The notes under the pieces are model-generated. The model saw nothing but the letters and a program-made list of their open reading frames with translations, had not been told where the DNA came from and made no database searches. A stretch of DNA of 64,000 nt, taken from contig NZ_JAGLEJ010000040.1 of assembly GCF_023145115.1 (NCBI RefSeq), forward strand, positions 1-64,000, read 5' to 3'. The stretch is from Algiphilus sp. Lineage in GTDB: Bacteria > Pseudomonadota > Gammaproteobacteria > Nevskiales > Nevskiaceae. Position 1 is the stretch's first letter, and each line of letters opens with the position of its first letter. This document shows, in pieces, positions 1 to 8,770 of this stretch. The translations under genes and the position numbers were made by a program.

Positions 1-876
1 CATCTCCAGGAAGTAGAACTCGCCGTCGGCGCCCAGGATGAGCTCCACGGTGCCGGCGCCGACATAGCCGGCGGCGCGCGCGATGCCGACCGCGACCTCG
101 CAGATCCGTGCGCGCGTGCCGGCGTCCAGTGCCGGCGAGGGCGTCTCCTCGATGATCTTCTGGAAGCGTCTCTGCACCGAGCACTCGCGCTCGCCGAAGT
201 GCACGACGCTGCCGTGCTGGTCGCCGAGCACCTGCACTTCGATATGGCGTGGCCGTTCGACATAGCGCTCGACGAACAGTCGGCCGTCGCCGAAGTAGCG
301 CTCCCCCTCGCGCCGCGCGGCCGCCAGCTCGGCGTCCAGCACCTCGGCGCTGCGCACGATGCGCATGCCCTTGCCTCCGCCGCCGGCCGCCGGCTTGATC
401 AGGATCGGCAGGCCCACGGCCAGCGCGCGCTGTGTGAAGCTGCCCGGGTCATCGGCCTCGATGGCGCTCGGCGCCACCGGAAAGCCGTGCTCGGCGACGA
501 AACGGCGCGCGCTGACCTTGTCGCCCATCAGCTCGGTGACGGCGGGCGGCGGGCCGACGAAGCGGATGCCGGCCTCATCCAGCGCGCGCGCCAGCGCCGG
601 GCTCTCCGAGAGAAACCCGTAACCGGGGTGCACCGCATCGGCGCCCCAGCGGCGCGCGGCCTGGACAATCTGCGCCACGTCGAGATAGGCCGCAACCGGC
701 GTTGCCCCTTCGATGGGGACGACGGCATCGGCGAGCTGCGGTGCCAGGCCGCCGTCCTCGGCGGCGTGCCGCACGATGGCGCATTCGATGCCCTGGGCCT
801 TGGCAGTGCGCAGAATGCGCGCGGCGATCTCGCCGCGATTGGCCACCAGCAGCCGTCGGATCGGCGCACCCGTCAT
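1..876 (-). CDS. Biotin carboxylase subunit of an acyl-CoA carboxylase (partial, runs off left edge)
   Basis: Biotin carboxylase catalyses ATP-dependent carboxylation of protein-bound biotin, the first half-reaction of acyl-CoA carboxylases, in the cytoplasm. The reverse strand reads LLVANRGEIAARI at residues 9-21, then the ATP-grasp loop AAGGGGKGMRIV, the catalytic ERECSVQRRFQK stretch and GTVELIL just before the window ends. About 292 codons are visible; the rest of the enzyme and any biotinyl domain lie outside. The ATG at 876 overlaps the TGA of the AtuA-like gene (ATGA), so the two are probably translationally coupled. Beside an AtuA-like protein it could be a geranyl-CoA-carboxylase alpha subunit (AtuF type), but propionyl- or methylcrotonyl-CoA carboxylase cannot be excluded from this fragment. 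Confidence 0.9.
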   Translation of the reverse strand, partial: MTGAPIRRLLVANRGEIAARILRTAKAQGIECAIVRHAAEDGGLAPQLADAVVPIEGATPVAAYLDVAQIVQAARRWGADAVHPGYGFLSESPALARALDEAGIRFVGPPPAVTELMGDKVSARRFVAEHGFPVAPSAIEADDPGSFTQRALAVGLPILIKPAAGGGGKGMRIVRSAEVLDAELAAARREGERYFGDGRLFVERYVERPRHIEVQVLGDQHGSVVHFGERECSVQRRFQKIIEETPSPALDAGTRARICEVAVGIARAAGYVGAGTVELILGADGEFYFLEM

Positions 877-2657
877 TCCGGGACCTCAAGGCTTGCCGGC
901 ACCGTCACCGGGAAGTCGAGCAGCATCTGCGCGTAGGCCTTGCCCTGCGGATCGATCCGCAGCGAGGCGATGCCGCCGCCGCCGAGCGCGCGTTCCAGCA
1001 GGAAATTGAACCCGCTCAGGCCTGGCCACTCGTAGCGGTGCACCGGCCCCTGAACGAGGTGGGCGAACCACCGGGCAACGGCCTCCTCGGTCAGCGCCGC
1101 GCGAATCCACGGCAGGTACTCGGGGCGCCGCGCCAGAATGCCGATGTTGGCGCTGTCGCCCTTGTCACCGCTGCGACCCTGGGCCAGACGCAGTAGCGGC
1201 ACGCTGCGCGCGCCGTCGGCCAACGCATCGGCCGGCGGCGGCACGGGTGTTTCCTCCGCCGGCAAAGCCTGCGGCTCCGCTCCGCGCATCTGCGGGCAGG
1301 CGACGGGCTCGCCGTCGAGCTCGACACTGACCGGAACGCGTGCCTTGGGCCAGAGCAGGGAGAACAGGCGGATCACCGACGTGACCTTGGGCCTGCCGCC
1401 GGAGAAGCCGGTGATGGCGGGCGCACTGGCCAGCGCCATCGGCGCCATTTCGCGCGAGAAGATCTCCAGCGCGTCCTTGTCCGGGTGGCGGGCGGCGATC
1501 CTGACGATGACTTCGCGGGTCTGTGCTCGCGCGTGCGGGCCATAGGTGGATTCCGTACCGAGGGCCTCGATACGGGTCTCCGTGAAATCGCCCAGTCCGC
1601 GTTCCGCGAACAGGCGCCGGCAGCGTGCCAGCAAGGCCTCGCCGGTCCGCTGCGCCTTGGCCGCCGCGTCGGTGCCCCCGATCATGAACTGCGCGGTGGC
1701 GCGAAAGCCGTCGGCATAGGTAGCGCTGACCTTGCACTGGTCGCCGGGCGGCCGGCCGCGGGCGCCGCTCACGCGCACGCGGTTCTCCCCGATCGCCTCC
1801 AAGTGGATGCGGCTGAAGTCGCAGGCAACGTCCGGCAGCAGATAGTTGCGCGGATCGCCGATCTCGTAGACCACCTGCTCCCCGACCGTGGATGGGTCGA
1901 TCAGGCCACCGGTGCGCGCGGGCTTCTCGACGACGAAGCTGCCGTCGGGCGCGCAGTCGGCGATGGGAAAGCCCATGTTGTCCCAGCCCGGAACCGACCG
2001 CCAGTCAGTGTAGTTGCCGCCGGTGCACTGGGTGCCGCATTCGATGATATGACCGGCCAGGCTGCCCTGGGCGAGCTGGTCGTGATCGTCGGGCTTCCAG
2101 CCGAAGGCGTGAATCAAGGGGCCGAGCACCACCGCGCTGTCCACGCAGCGGCCGGTGACGACGATGTCGGCGCCGGCGTCGAGTGCGGCCGCGACCGGGA
2201 AGGCACCCAGATAGGCATTGGCGCTGGCCAGCTTGGCGGGCAGCGGCGCGCCGCTGAACATCTCGCGCACGCCGGCCTCGCGCATCGCCTCGACCTGCGG
2301 CAGCAGATCGTCACCGGCGACCGTGGCGATCTTCAGGCTCAGACCTTCGGCTTCGGCGGCGCGGGTCAGTGCTTCGCGGCACCCGCCGGGATTCACGCCG
2401 CCGGCATTGCTGACCACGCGGACGCCGCGCGCCTTGAGCTCGCGCAGCAGCGGCCGCAGCGCGCCGACGAAGTCAGGCGCGTAGCCGGTCCGTGGGTCCC
2501 TGGCCTTGGCGCGCGTCAGTAGCGACATCGTGATCTCGGCCAGGTAGTCGAAGACCAGCACGTCGATGTTGCCGCCCTGCACCAGCTGAGCGGCGGCATG
2601 CTCGGTGTCACCCCAGAACCCGGAGGCACAGCCGATGCGCAGAGAATCCTGTTTCAT
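873..2657 (-). CDS. AtuA-like (DUF1446) acyl-CoA catabolism protein
   Basis: A 594-residue member of the AtuA/DUF1446 family, found in acyclic terpene (citronellol/geraniol) utilisation operons; its exact reaction is not established. The N-terminus shows the family signature IGCASGFWGDT (residues 8-18) and DYLAEITMSLL. From about residue 488 it carries the C-terminal AtuA-like ferredoxin-fold domain, recognised by GRSGDKGDSANIGI, so both halves are fused in one chain. It overlaps the biotin carboxylase start by 4 bases and lies 27 bases after the thioesterase gene, inside the operon that begins at 8701. The context suggests processing of a branched acyl-CoA. The family call is firm; the terpene role is inferred from named homologues only. 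Confidence 0.9.
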   Translation of the reverse strand: MKQDSLRIGCASGFWGDTEHAAAQLVQGGNIDVLVFDYLAEITMSLLTRAKARDPRTGYAPDFVGALRPLLRELKARGVRVVSNAGGVNPGGCREALTRAAEAEGLSLKIATVAGDDLLPQVEAMREAGVREMFSGAPLPAKLASANAYLGAFPVAAALDAGADIVVTGRCVDSAVVLGPLIHAFGWKPDDHDQLAQGSLAGHIIECGTQCTGGNYTDWRSVPGWDNMGFPIADCAPDGSFVVEKPARTGGLIDPSTVGEQVVYEIGDPRNYLLPDVACDFSRIHLEAIGENRVRVSGARGRPPGDQCKVSATYADGFRATAQFMIGGTDAAAKAQRTGEALLARCRRLFAERGLGDFTETRIEALGTESTYGPHARAQTREVIVRIAARHPDKDALEIFSREMAPMALASAPAITGFSGGRPKVTSVIRLFSLLWPKARVPVSVELDGEPVACPQMRGAEPQALPAEETPVPPPADALADGARSVPLLRLAQGRSGDKGDSANIGILARRPEYLPWIRAALTEEAVARWFAHLVQGPVHRYEWPGLSGFNFLLERALGGGGIASLRIDPQGKAYAQMLLDFPVTVPASLEVPE

Positions 2658-2684
2658 GTTCGGACCCGACCGAAGACTGGAGGA

Positions 2685-3158
2685 TTACTGCCGCGGGAAG
2701 AACACGCGCCAGATGCCCTTTGCGCTGGCGCAGACCTCGCCGCGTTCGTTGAGCAGCTCGCCTTCGGCGAAGGCCGTGCCACGGCCGGCGCGCAGCACGC
2801 GGCCGATGGCCTTGAACTGCTCGCCCCGTGCCGCTGCGAGATAGGTGATGTCGAGGTTTATCGTCACCTGCGAATAGGCGGCCAGGGACAGGCCGGCAGC
2901 CTGCAGCAACGGCAGCTGCGCCGAAACGATGGCATAGCCCAGCGCGCCGTCGAACATGTAGGAAATCACGCCGCCGTTGATCGCGTCCGGCGGTCCGCCG
3001 GCGCCGCGCTGAGCCGGCGTGGGCGACCTCAGGTAGAGGGCCACCTCGCCGGGCGTGACCTCCTCCGCGGTCAGACCCTGTGCCTGCATGAAGGGGCTTT
3101 CGTTCCAGCGTTCCTTGAACAGATAGGGCGCTGCGGTCGCGGGCAGATCGTTGGCCAT
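2685..3158 (-). CDS. PaaI-family hot-dog acyl-CoA thioesterase
   Basis: A 157-residue hot-dog fold protein of the PaaI thioesterase type, expected to hydrolyse acyl-CoA esters and free CoA. The central helix region reads AINGGVISYMFDGALGYA, matching the family HGGxxxxLxD motif with Asn in place of His. The following strands (SQVTINLDITYLAAA, GRVLRAGRGTAFAEGEL) fit the fold. It sits 40 bases after the acyl-CoA dehydrogenase and 27 bases before the AtuA-like gene, so it is an operon member. It may prevent CoA trapping or release a dead-end intermediate; the substrate is unknown. Confidence 0.85.
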   Translation of the reverse strand: MANDLPATAAPYLFKERWNESPFMQAQGLTAEEVTPGEVALYLRSPTPAQRGAGGPPDAINGGVISYMFDGALGYAIVSAQLPLLQAAGLSLAAYSQVTINLDITYLAAARGEQFKAIGRVLRAGRGTAFAEGELLNERGEVCASAKGIWRVFFPRQ

Positions 3159-3198
3159 GGGCTAGGTCGTGAAAGGAGGATGGGGGGCTTGTGCGGCT

Positions 3199-4341
3199 TC
3201 AATAGGAGCGAGGCAGGCCGAGGACGTGCTCGCCGATGTAGTTGAGGATCATCTCGTTGTTGACCGGTGCCACGCGCATCAGGCGGGCAAAGGGCCAGAG
3301 CGTGATCACGTCATAATCCTGGTCGAAGCCGTAGCCGCCGTGGGCCTGCAGGGCGATGTCCACCGCCTCGTCGCAGGCTTCCGAGGTCAGCAGCTTGGCC
3401 ATGTTCGACAGCGGGCCGGCATCCTCGCCGCGATCGAAGGTGCGGGCGGCTTCCTGCATGACCAGGCGCGAGGCCTCGACATGCGCCTTGGCGCGAGCCA
3501 TGGGGTGCTGCAGCCCCTGGTAGCTGCCGATGGGCGTGCCGAACGGCGCGCGCTCCTTGGCATACTCCACCGCCTTGTCCAGCGCGCGGTTCCCCAGGCC
3601 CACCGCCATCGAGGACAACACCAGACGCTCCGTGTTGAGGCCGTCGAACAGGTATTTCATGCCCTTGCCTTCTTCACCGATCAGCGCGTCCGGAGGCAGC
3701 TCGGCATCCTTGAAGAACACCAGGTACTGGCTTTCCCCGAGCACATCGATGTTCAGGCGCTGGAACTCGATCCCCGGCGTGTGCGAATCGAGAATGAACA
3801 GGGAGAGTCCGGCGCGCGGGCGTTCGGGATCGAGCGGAGAGGTGCGCGCGATCAGCAGCATCGACGTCGAGTCCTTCGCGCCGGTGATGAACACCTTGGA
3901 GCCATTGACCAGCCATCCCGCATCGCTTCTGCGCGCCGTGGTCTGCAGGCGGAATGTGTTGGTGCCGGCATTGGGTTCGGTCACGCCGAAACACATCTTG
4001 CCCTCGCCGGTGGCGGTGGGCGTGACGAACTTTGCGATCTGTTCGGGCGTACCGTGCCTGATGATCGGCATGCGGGCAAAGCTGCCGAGCACGAAGAACA
4101 GCGAGATGATGCCGGCGCGGGCGGTGATCTCGTTGAGCACCATCAGTTCGGAAAGACCACCGCCGCTGCCGCCGTACTCCTCGGGCACGGAGACGCCAAG
4201 CAGGCCGGTTTCGGCCATCGCGTCCCAGAGCTTCTGCGGGAACCTGTTTTCCCGGGCGCACTGCAGCCAGTATTCGCGCGAGATGCCCCGGGTCAGGCCT
4301 TCAGCGGCTTCACGGACGGCGGCGATGGATTCTTCGCTCAT
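3199..4341 (-). CDS. Acyl-CoA dehydrogenase (isovaleryl/long-chain type catalytic Glu)
   Basis: A 380-residue FAD-dependent acyl-CoA dehydrogenase that would introduce the alpha-beta double bond and pass electrons to ETF. Family motifs are present: EEYGGSGGG, CFGVTEPNAGTNTFRL, and the C-terminal AHGGYGFDQDYDV. The usual C-terminal catalytic Glu of medium-chain enzymes (YEGT) is absent: the matching segment reads APVNNEMILN. Instead LNTERLVLSS provides a Glu in helix G, as known for isovaleryl-CoA and long-chain dehydrogenases. This suggests a branched or bulky substrate. It is a clear paralogue of the dehydrogenase at 12353-13528 (same ends, NNEM...NYIGEHVLGLP). The start ATG at 4341 follows the DUF35 gene by 57 bases in the same operon. 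Confidence 0.95.
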   Translation of the reverse strand: MSEESIAAVREAAEGLTRGISREYWLQCARENRFPQKLWDAMAETGLLGVSVPEEYGGSGGGLSELMVLNEITARAGIISLFFVLGSFARMPIIRHGTPEQIAKFVTPTATGEGKMCFGVTEPNAGTNTFRLQTTARRSDAGWLVNGSKVFITGAKDSTSMLLIARTSPLDPERPRAGLSLFILDSHTPGIEFQRLNIDVLGESQYLVFFKDAELPPDALIGEEGKGMKYLFDGLNTERLVLSSMAVGLGNRALDKAVEYAKERAPFGTPIGSYQGLQHPMARAKAHVEASRLVMQEAARTFDRGEDAGPLSNMAKLLTSEACDEAVDIALQAHGGYGFDQDYDVITLWPFARLMRVAPVNNEMILNYIGEHVLGLPRSY

Positions 4342-4398
4342 GGGATGCTCCTGCTTGTCAGTCTTCTTCTGGGAAACGGGTTGTTCCGCCGGAAAGGT

Positions 4399-4815
4399 TC
4401 AGGCGGGTTCGAACTGCGGAATCCTGAAGCCGTCGCCGCGGGTCTCGAAGCAGACCTTGACCTTCATGCCGATGCGCACGGATTCGGGGGCGCAGTTGAG
4501 GATGTTGCTCATCATCTGCGGGCCTTCATCGAGCTGGATGATGGCCATCACGAAAGGGCAGTCGGCCTTGAAGGCCGGGTACGGCGGCTGATACACGACG
4601 GTGTAGCTGAACACCGTGCCCGACCCGCTGGCCTTTTCCCAGGTCGGATCCGGCGAGAAGTCGAAGGGGCTCCAGCAGCGCGCATACATGAACGGCTGGC
4701 CGGTGCCGCGGCAGCGCTGGATCATCAGCTCGCCGCGCTGCGCGCCGTCCCAATAGGGCTTGCTGTGTGCGCTGATCTCCGGAACCGGCTTGGGGTTGAC
4801 GGTGGCGTTGCTCAT
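4399..4815 (-). CDS. DUF35 Zn-ribbon/OB-fold protein with degenerate zinc ribbon
   Basis: A 138-residue OB-fold protein of the DUF35 family. Such proteins partner thiolase-fold enzymes; in cholesterol side-chain degradation the DUF35 domain of ChsH2 binds the Cys-less aldolase Ltp2. The zinc ribbon normally has two CxxC knuckles, but here only single cysteines remain (IQRCRGTGQPFMYARC), so zinc binding is probably lost or altered. The OB part (GSGTVFSYTVV, FVMAIIQLDEGPQ, GMKVKVCF) is intact. Its ATG at 4815 overlaps the stop of the thiolase-like gene by 4 bases, strongly suggesting an equimolar partner. Assignment to the family is firm; the aldolase-partner role is inferred. Confidence 0.9.
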   Translation of the reverse strand: MSNATVNPKPVPEISAHSKPYWDGAQRGELMIQRCRGTGQPFMYARCWSPFDFSPDPTWEKASGSGTVFSYTVVYQPPYPAFKADCPFVMAIIQLDEGPQMMSNILNCAPESVRIGMKVKVCFETRGDGFRIPQFEPA

Positions 4816-5990
4816 GACTGGCTCCCCAGGACGAGCGTGGCGTGCTCGGACATCATGCCCCCGTAGCAGTGGACGACGCCCATATCGGCCTTCTTCAACT
4901 GGCGCTCATCACCGGCGATGCCCATGACCTGGCGTGCCGCTTCCACGATCATGGTCTGGCCGGACGCATCGCCGACATGGCCGAAGGACATCAGCCCGCC
5001 GTAGGTATTGACCGGGAACTCGCCGCCGGGCGCGGTGCGGCCACCGGCGAAGAACGCGCCACCCTGGCCCTTGGGACAAAGGCCGAGGTCTTCGGCATAG
5101 ATGATGGGGTTGATGCTGAAGGAGTCGTAGAGCTGGGCGAAGTCCATGTCCTCGGGCCCGACGCCCGCCATGCGGTAGGCCTGGGCCGAGGTTTGCCTGG
5201 AGCCCAGGGTGGTCAGGTCATGCGCCTGGCTGATGCTGGAATGGGTGTGCTTCTCGCCGTAGCCGTACAGGAAGCAGGGCTTCTCGGCATAACGCCTGGC
5301 GATGCCCGGCGACACCACCAGCACCGCCGAGCCGCCTTCGCTGGGCACCGAGCAGTCGAGCAGATTGAACGGATAGGCGATGGGGCGCGAGGACAGCACC
5401 TTGTCGATCGTAAGCGCCCCCTGCGGGGCCATCAGCGCATCCGGGTGCAGGAGCGACCACTCGCGCTGCGACACCGCGACCTGTGCAAGCTGTTCGCGCG
5501 TGGTGCCGAATTCGTGCATGTGGCGGGTGGCGTTGAGCGCGAAGATGGGCGGGATGTAGGTGCCGTAGGGGTACTCGAACTCGGGATGGCTGATGAGCTT
5601 GCTCATCATCTCGGCCATGCCGCTGCCCACGTTGGGAAAGCGTCCGGCGCCCAGGCAGAGCACCGAATCGCACAGTCCGCGCTCGATGGCCAAGGCCGCG
5701 CGGATCAGCATCAGCGCGTAGGTGCCGCCACCGGCATTGATGGTTTCGCTGAAACTCGGCTCGATGCCCAGTTCTTCGGCGATCTTCTCGTGCGCGAACA
5801 CGTCGACGCCATCGGCGGAGGCCATGCCAGCCGGCGCCGACAGCAGACCGCCGATATCCGAGGGTCGCAGTTGCGGCCATTCGCGCAGGAACTGCGCGGT
5901 GACCCGTCGGTACATCTCCATGCCGTTGTAATGCGGGTAGCGTCCGGGCTTCATCTCGGACACCGCGACGATGGCCGCGAGAGGATTCAT
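4812..5990 (-). CDS. Thiolase-like protein lacking the nucleophilic Cys (Ltp2-type aldolase candidate)
   Basis: A 392-residue SCP2-thiolase family protein. The start is placed at 5990 because GGCAGGAG lies just upstream; an in-frame ATG at 6050 would overlap the preceding gene. Aligned with the neighbouring thiolase, the position of its nucleophile Cys88 is Gly88 here (INAGGGTYALML), whereas later motifs persist (HVGDASGQ, HCYGGMMSE). Loss of that Cys is characteristic of Ltp2-type retro-aldolases of steroid side-chain degradation, which work with a DUF35 partner; such a partner (4399-4815) overlaps this gene by 4 bases. A retro-aldol role on a beta-hydroxy acyl-CoA is therefore inferred. A non-catalytic thiolase-like protein is the alternative. 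Confidence 0.88.
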   Translation of the reverse strand: MNPLAAIVAVSEMKPGRYPHYNGMEMYRRVTAQFLREWPQLRPSDIGGLLSAPAGMASADGVDVFAHEKIAEELGIEPSFSETINAGGGTYALMLIRAALAIERGLCDSVLCLGAGRFPNVGSGMAEMMSKLISHPEFEYPYGTYIPPIFALNATRHMHEFGTTREQLAQVAVSQREWSLLHPDALMAPQGALTIDKVLSSRPIAYPFNLLDCSVPSEGGSAVLVVSPGIARRYAEKPCFLYGYGEKHTHSSISQAHDLTTLGSRQTSAQAYRMAGVGPEDMDFAQLYDSFSINPIIYAEDLGLCPKGQGGAFFAGGRTAPGGEFPVNTYGGLMSFGHVGDASGQTMIVEAARQVMGIAGDERQLKKADMGVVHCYGGMMSEHATLVLGSQS

Positions 5991-6033
5991 TCGCTGCGCT
6001 CCTGCCGGAGTGAAAGAACCAAGCTCACCGGGC

Positions 6034-7239
6034 TCACCGATAGCGGCCAACGATGGAAATGCCGACGACGTTCTGGTGGGGGAAGCCGCCCAGGTTGTGC
6101 GTCAGACCGTAGCGCGGATCCTTGAGTTGGCGTTCGCCCGCACGGTCCTGCAGCTGCAGGTACATCTCGTAGACCATGCGAATGCCGGAAGCGCCGATGG
6201 GGTGACCGAAGCACTTGAGGCCGCCGTCGATCTGGCACGGAATCTGGCCATCGGCGTTGTAGAAACCGTCCATCACGTCCTTGACGGCGCCGCCGTCCTC
6301 GGACAGACCCAGATCCTCCATCGTCACCAGCTCGGTGATCGAGAAGCAATCGTGAACTTCGAACATCGACAGTTCCTGGCGCGGCTTCTTGATGCCCGCT
6401 TCGGCATAGGCACGTTGTGCCGCCTTGCGGGTCGTCAGAATGTAGGAACCGTCCCAGTCGTTGTAGCCACCCTCGGAACCATTGGAAAGCGCCAGCTGCA
6501 GCGCCTTGACCGTGACCATCTGCTCGGGATGCTTGCCCAGCGACTTGGCGATCTCGGGCGTGGTGACGATGGCCGCGGCCGAACCGTCGGAGACACCGCA
6601 GCAGTCGAACAGGCCCAGCGGCTCGGCAACCATGGGCGCGCCCATGATGGCATCGCAGCTCACCGGCTTGCGCAGGTGCGCCTTGGGATTCTTGGCGCCG
6701 TTGACGTGGCTTTTGGCCGAGATCTCAGCCAGCGCGCGCTTGAGGGTGTCGCGCGATACCTTGTAACGCTCCATGTAGGCGCTGGCCACTTGCGCAAAGA
6801 CGCCCGGCGCCGACAGGTTGGGCCACCACAGCGGCGGCAGCGAGCCGATTTCCAGCCCCGGCAGACCGCCGTAGCCGGTGTCCTTGAGTTTCTCGACGCC
6901 GATGGCCAGCGCGATGTCGCAGGCGCCGGCGGCGACCGCGTATACCGCGCCACGAAAGGCCTCGGTTCCGGTGGCGCAGTAGTTCTCGACGCGTGTCACC
7001 GGGATGTTGTCGAGCCGCAGCGACAGCGAGGCCGGGGTGGCCGACTTGCCGATGTTGACCTCGTCCATGCAGGAACCCAGCCAGGCTGCCCCGATCCGGG
7101 GCGCCTCGATGCCGGCATCGGTCAGGGCCTCGGCGAAGGCTTCTTCCATCAGTTCCTCGGCGCCCATGTCCCAGCGCTCGCCGAAGCGCGAGCAACCCAT
7201 GCCGAGAATGGCCACCTTGTCACGGATACCTTCAGCCAT
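6034..7239 (-). CDS. Thiolase (SCP2-type acetyl-CoA acyltransferase)
   Basis: A 401-residue thiolase expected to cleave a 3-ketoacyl-CoA with CoA. It has the nucleophile in VENYCATGTEAF (Cys88), the conserved HPIGASG segment, and a C-terminal THNLGG loop of the SCP2/SCPx-type subfamily. The ATG at 7239 is separated by a single base from the stop of the upstream gene, so the pair is tightly coupled. The Cys-less thiolase-like gene follows after 43 bases. Together they look like a thiolase and an aldolase working on sequential side-chain fragments; substrate length is not readable. Confidence 0.93.
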   Translation of the reverse strand: MAEGIRDKVAILGMGCSRFGERWDMGAEELMEEAFAEALTDAGIEAPRIGAAWLGSCMDEVNIGKSATPASLSLRLDNIPVTRVENYCATGTEAFRGAVYAVAAGACDIALAIGVEKLKDTGYGGLPGLEIGSLPPLWWPNLSAPGVFAQVASAYMERYKVSRDTLKRALAEISAKSHVNGAKNPKAHLRKPVSCDAIMGAPMVAEPLGLFDCCGVSDGSAAAIVTTPEIAKSLGKHPEQMVTVKALQLALSNGSEGGYNDWDGSYILTTRKAAQRAYAEAGIKKPRQELSMFEVHDCFSITELVTMEDLGLSEDGGAVKDVMDGFYNADGQIPCQIDGGLKCFGHPIGASGIRMVYEMYLQLQDRAGERQLKDPRYGLTHNLGGFPHQNVVGISIVGRYR

Positions 7240-7240
7240 C

Positions 7241-8701
7241 TCAGGCCTCCTTCGCGGTCGCCAGCGGCGCCGCTTTCCAGAAGTAGCGGATCATGCCGCG
7301 CTGTGCATCGCGGCCACGCACTCGGAACACCATGCGCACGGGTTGCCCGACGCTGACCTGCCCCAGGTCCCAGTCGGTGATGTCGGCCATGAAGCGGCCG
7401 CCGCACTCGAATTCGATCATGCCGTAGTGCGCCGGCGGCTCGGGCGTATAGGTGAGCCAGTCGCACGACCAGGTCTTGATCCGCGCCGGCTCGTCGGCGA
7501 AGCGATGCGGATCCATCTCCTCGGCGTGATGGCAGCTCGGGTTCACACAGCGCGGGGCAGCAGGGAACTGCGGCGTGCCGCACTTGCGGCAGCGCCCGCC
7601 GACCAGGCCCAGCAGCATGCGCCGCTTGCGATACATGGCGGACAGCGCGGTCTGCGGATTCGCTTCGGCGCGCAGACCCTTTTCCAGGGTCACGACGTCG
7701 TTGAATGCCTGGAACTTGGCGTAGTCGGTCTCTTCCCGGCGCCGGGCCAGGCAGGCTGCCACGGCAGTGCGCGGCGTCAGCTGCGCGATTTCCGGCGTGA
7801 TGCGGAAGGCCAGCACATCGCAGCCCTGGCCGAAGCCGACCACCACCAGGGTTTGCCCCGGCCTGGCATTCTCCAGCGCGGCAGCAAGCATCAACGAGGC
7901 GTGCGCAGCGCCCGTCTGCCCGACGGTGCCGTGCAGCCCGTCGGCGACCGCTTCGTCGGCAATGCCCACGTGCTTGGCGGCCACGGCGGCCAGCCGGGGT
8001 GCCGGTTCGGCCAACACGAAGTGATCCACCGAGCCGGGTTCGATGCCGAGCCTGGCGAGCCCGTCCCGGATGGCTTCGGGCAACCACTTCCGGAAGGCTT
8101 CGTCGCGCAGCCAGCGCTCCTCCCAGTGGTAGTCGAAGGGCTGGCCGGCGGCGCGGTAGTGATCGACGAAATCGGTCGACACGCTGTGGCTGCCCAGATG
8201 CTCGGCGATGACATCGCTGTTGCCCAGCGTGAAGGCCGCCGCGGCGTCGCCGTACATCAGTTCCTGCACGCTGCCGGCGCGCGCGCGGCGGTGCTCCGCC
8301 GCCACCGTGAGCACTTCGCCCTCGCGTCCGGCGGCAACGCGGTCCAGCCCGGCGAGCAACGCGGCGGTGCCGGCCTTGAGCGACCCGCCGAAGTCGGCAC
8401 TGGCGACCGCCTCCGGCAGGTCCAGGGCGCCGGCCACGACCCCGGCGTTCTGGCGGTCGCTGAACGGGTGTGTCGTCGAGCCAAAGTAGACCGCACCCAG
8501 CGCGACCCGGCGACCGGCCAGGGCATGGCGCGCGGCTTCCACCGCCATTGTCAGGCTGTCTTCGTCCCAGCCAGCCATTGCGCGCTCGCCGCGTGCCTGC
8601 GCCGCCAGGCCCGGATTGGCCCAGGCATGGGCTTTGGCTGCCACCGCCCGGTTGAGGCGCCCACGTGGCACATAGGCCCCGAAGGAAGTGATCCCGATCA
8701 T
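7241..8701 (-). CDS. KAS III/HMG-CoA synthase-like protein fused to C-terminal Zn-ribbon OB (DUF35) domain
   Basis: A 486-residue fusion. The N-terminal two-thirds is a thiolase-superfamily condensing-enzyme fold related to HMG-CoA synthase (ITSFGAYVPRGRL at the start, DFGGSLKAGTAALLAG, VQELMYGDAAAAFTLG). Where HMG-CoA synthase has its catalytic Cys before GGTAAL, this protein has no Cys. The C-terminal about 130 residues form a DUF35 domain with a complete zinc ribbon: CRKCG and CVNPSC. It therefore carries in one chain the enzyme-DUF35 partnership seen as two genes at 4399-5990. It is the first gene of the minus-strand operon. GGAG lies 5 bases before the ATG, and a palindromic operator lies about 55 bases upstream. 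The reaction is unknown. Confidence 0.88.
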   Translation of the reverse strand: MIGITSFGAYVPRGRLNRAVAAKAHAWANPGLAAQARGERAMAGWDEDSLTMAVEAARHALAGRRVALGAVYFGSTTHPFSDRQNAGVVAGALDLPEAVASADFGGSLKAGTAALLAGLDRVAAGREGEVLTVAAEHRRARAGSVQELMYGDAAAAFTLGNSDVIAEHLGSHSVSTDFVDHYRAAGQPFDYHWEERWLRDEAFRKWLPEAIRDGLARLGIEPGSVDHFVLAEPAPRLAAVAAKHVGIADEAVADGLHGTVGQTGAAHASLMLAAALENARPGQTLVVVGFGQGCDVLAFRITPEIAQLTPRTAVAACLARRREETDYAKFQAFNDVVTLEKGLRAEANPQTALSAMYRKRRMLLGLVGGRCRKCGTPQFPAAPRCVNPSCHHAEEMDPHRFADEPARIKTWSCDWLTYTPEPPAHYGMIEFECGGRFMADITDWDLGQVSVGQPVRMVFRVRGRDAQRGMIRYFWKAAPLATAKEA

Positions 8702-8754
8702 GGAGTCTCCAGCAAGCGCCCTCGGGGAGGGCCGGAATGCGACGATTGGTTCTA

Positions 8755-8770
8755 ACTAACAGTTGTTAGT
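8755..8770. promoter_or_regulatory. Palindromic operator, CTAAC-N4-GTTAG type (site 1)
   Basis: ACTAACAGTTGTTAGT is a perfect 7-2-7 inverted repeat containing CTAAC-AGTT-GTTAG (8756-8769). It lies 54 bases upstream of the first codon of the 8701-to-1 operon. The same 5-4-5 pattern recurs at 21794, 32667, 54355 and 59593. The size and symmetry fit a TetR-family site. Which protein binds is inferred; the best candidate is the TetR gene at 60023. Confidence 0.75.

Noticed and set aside
3169..4866. Long plus-strand open frame of 565 codons
   Set aside because: It runs antisense over an acyl-CoA dehydrogenase and a DUF35 gene with clear motifs; it is a by-product of high GC content.
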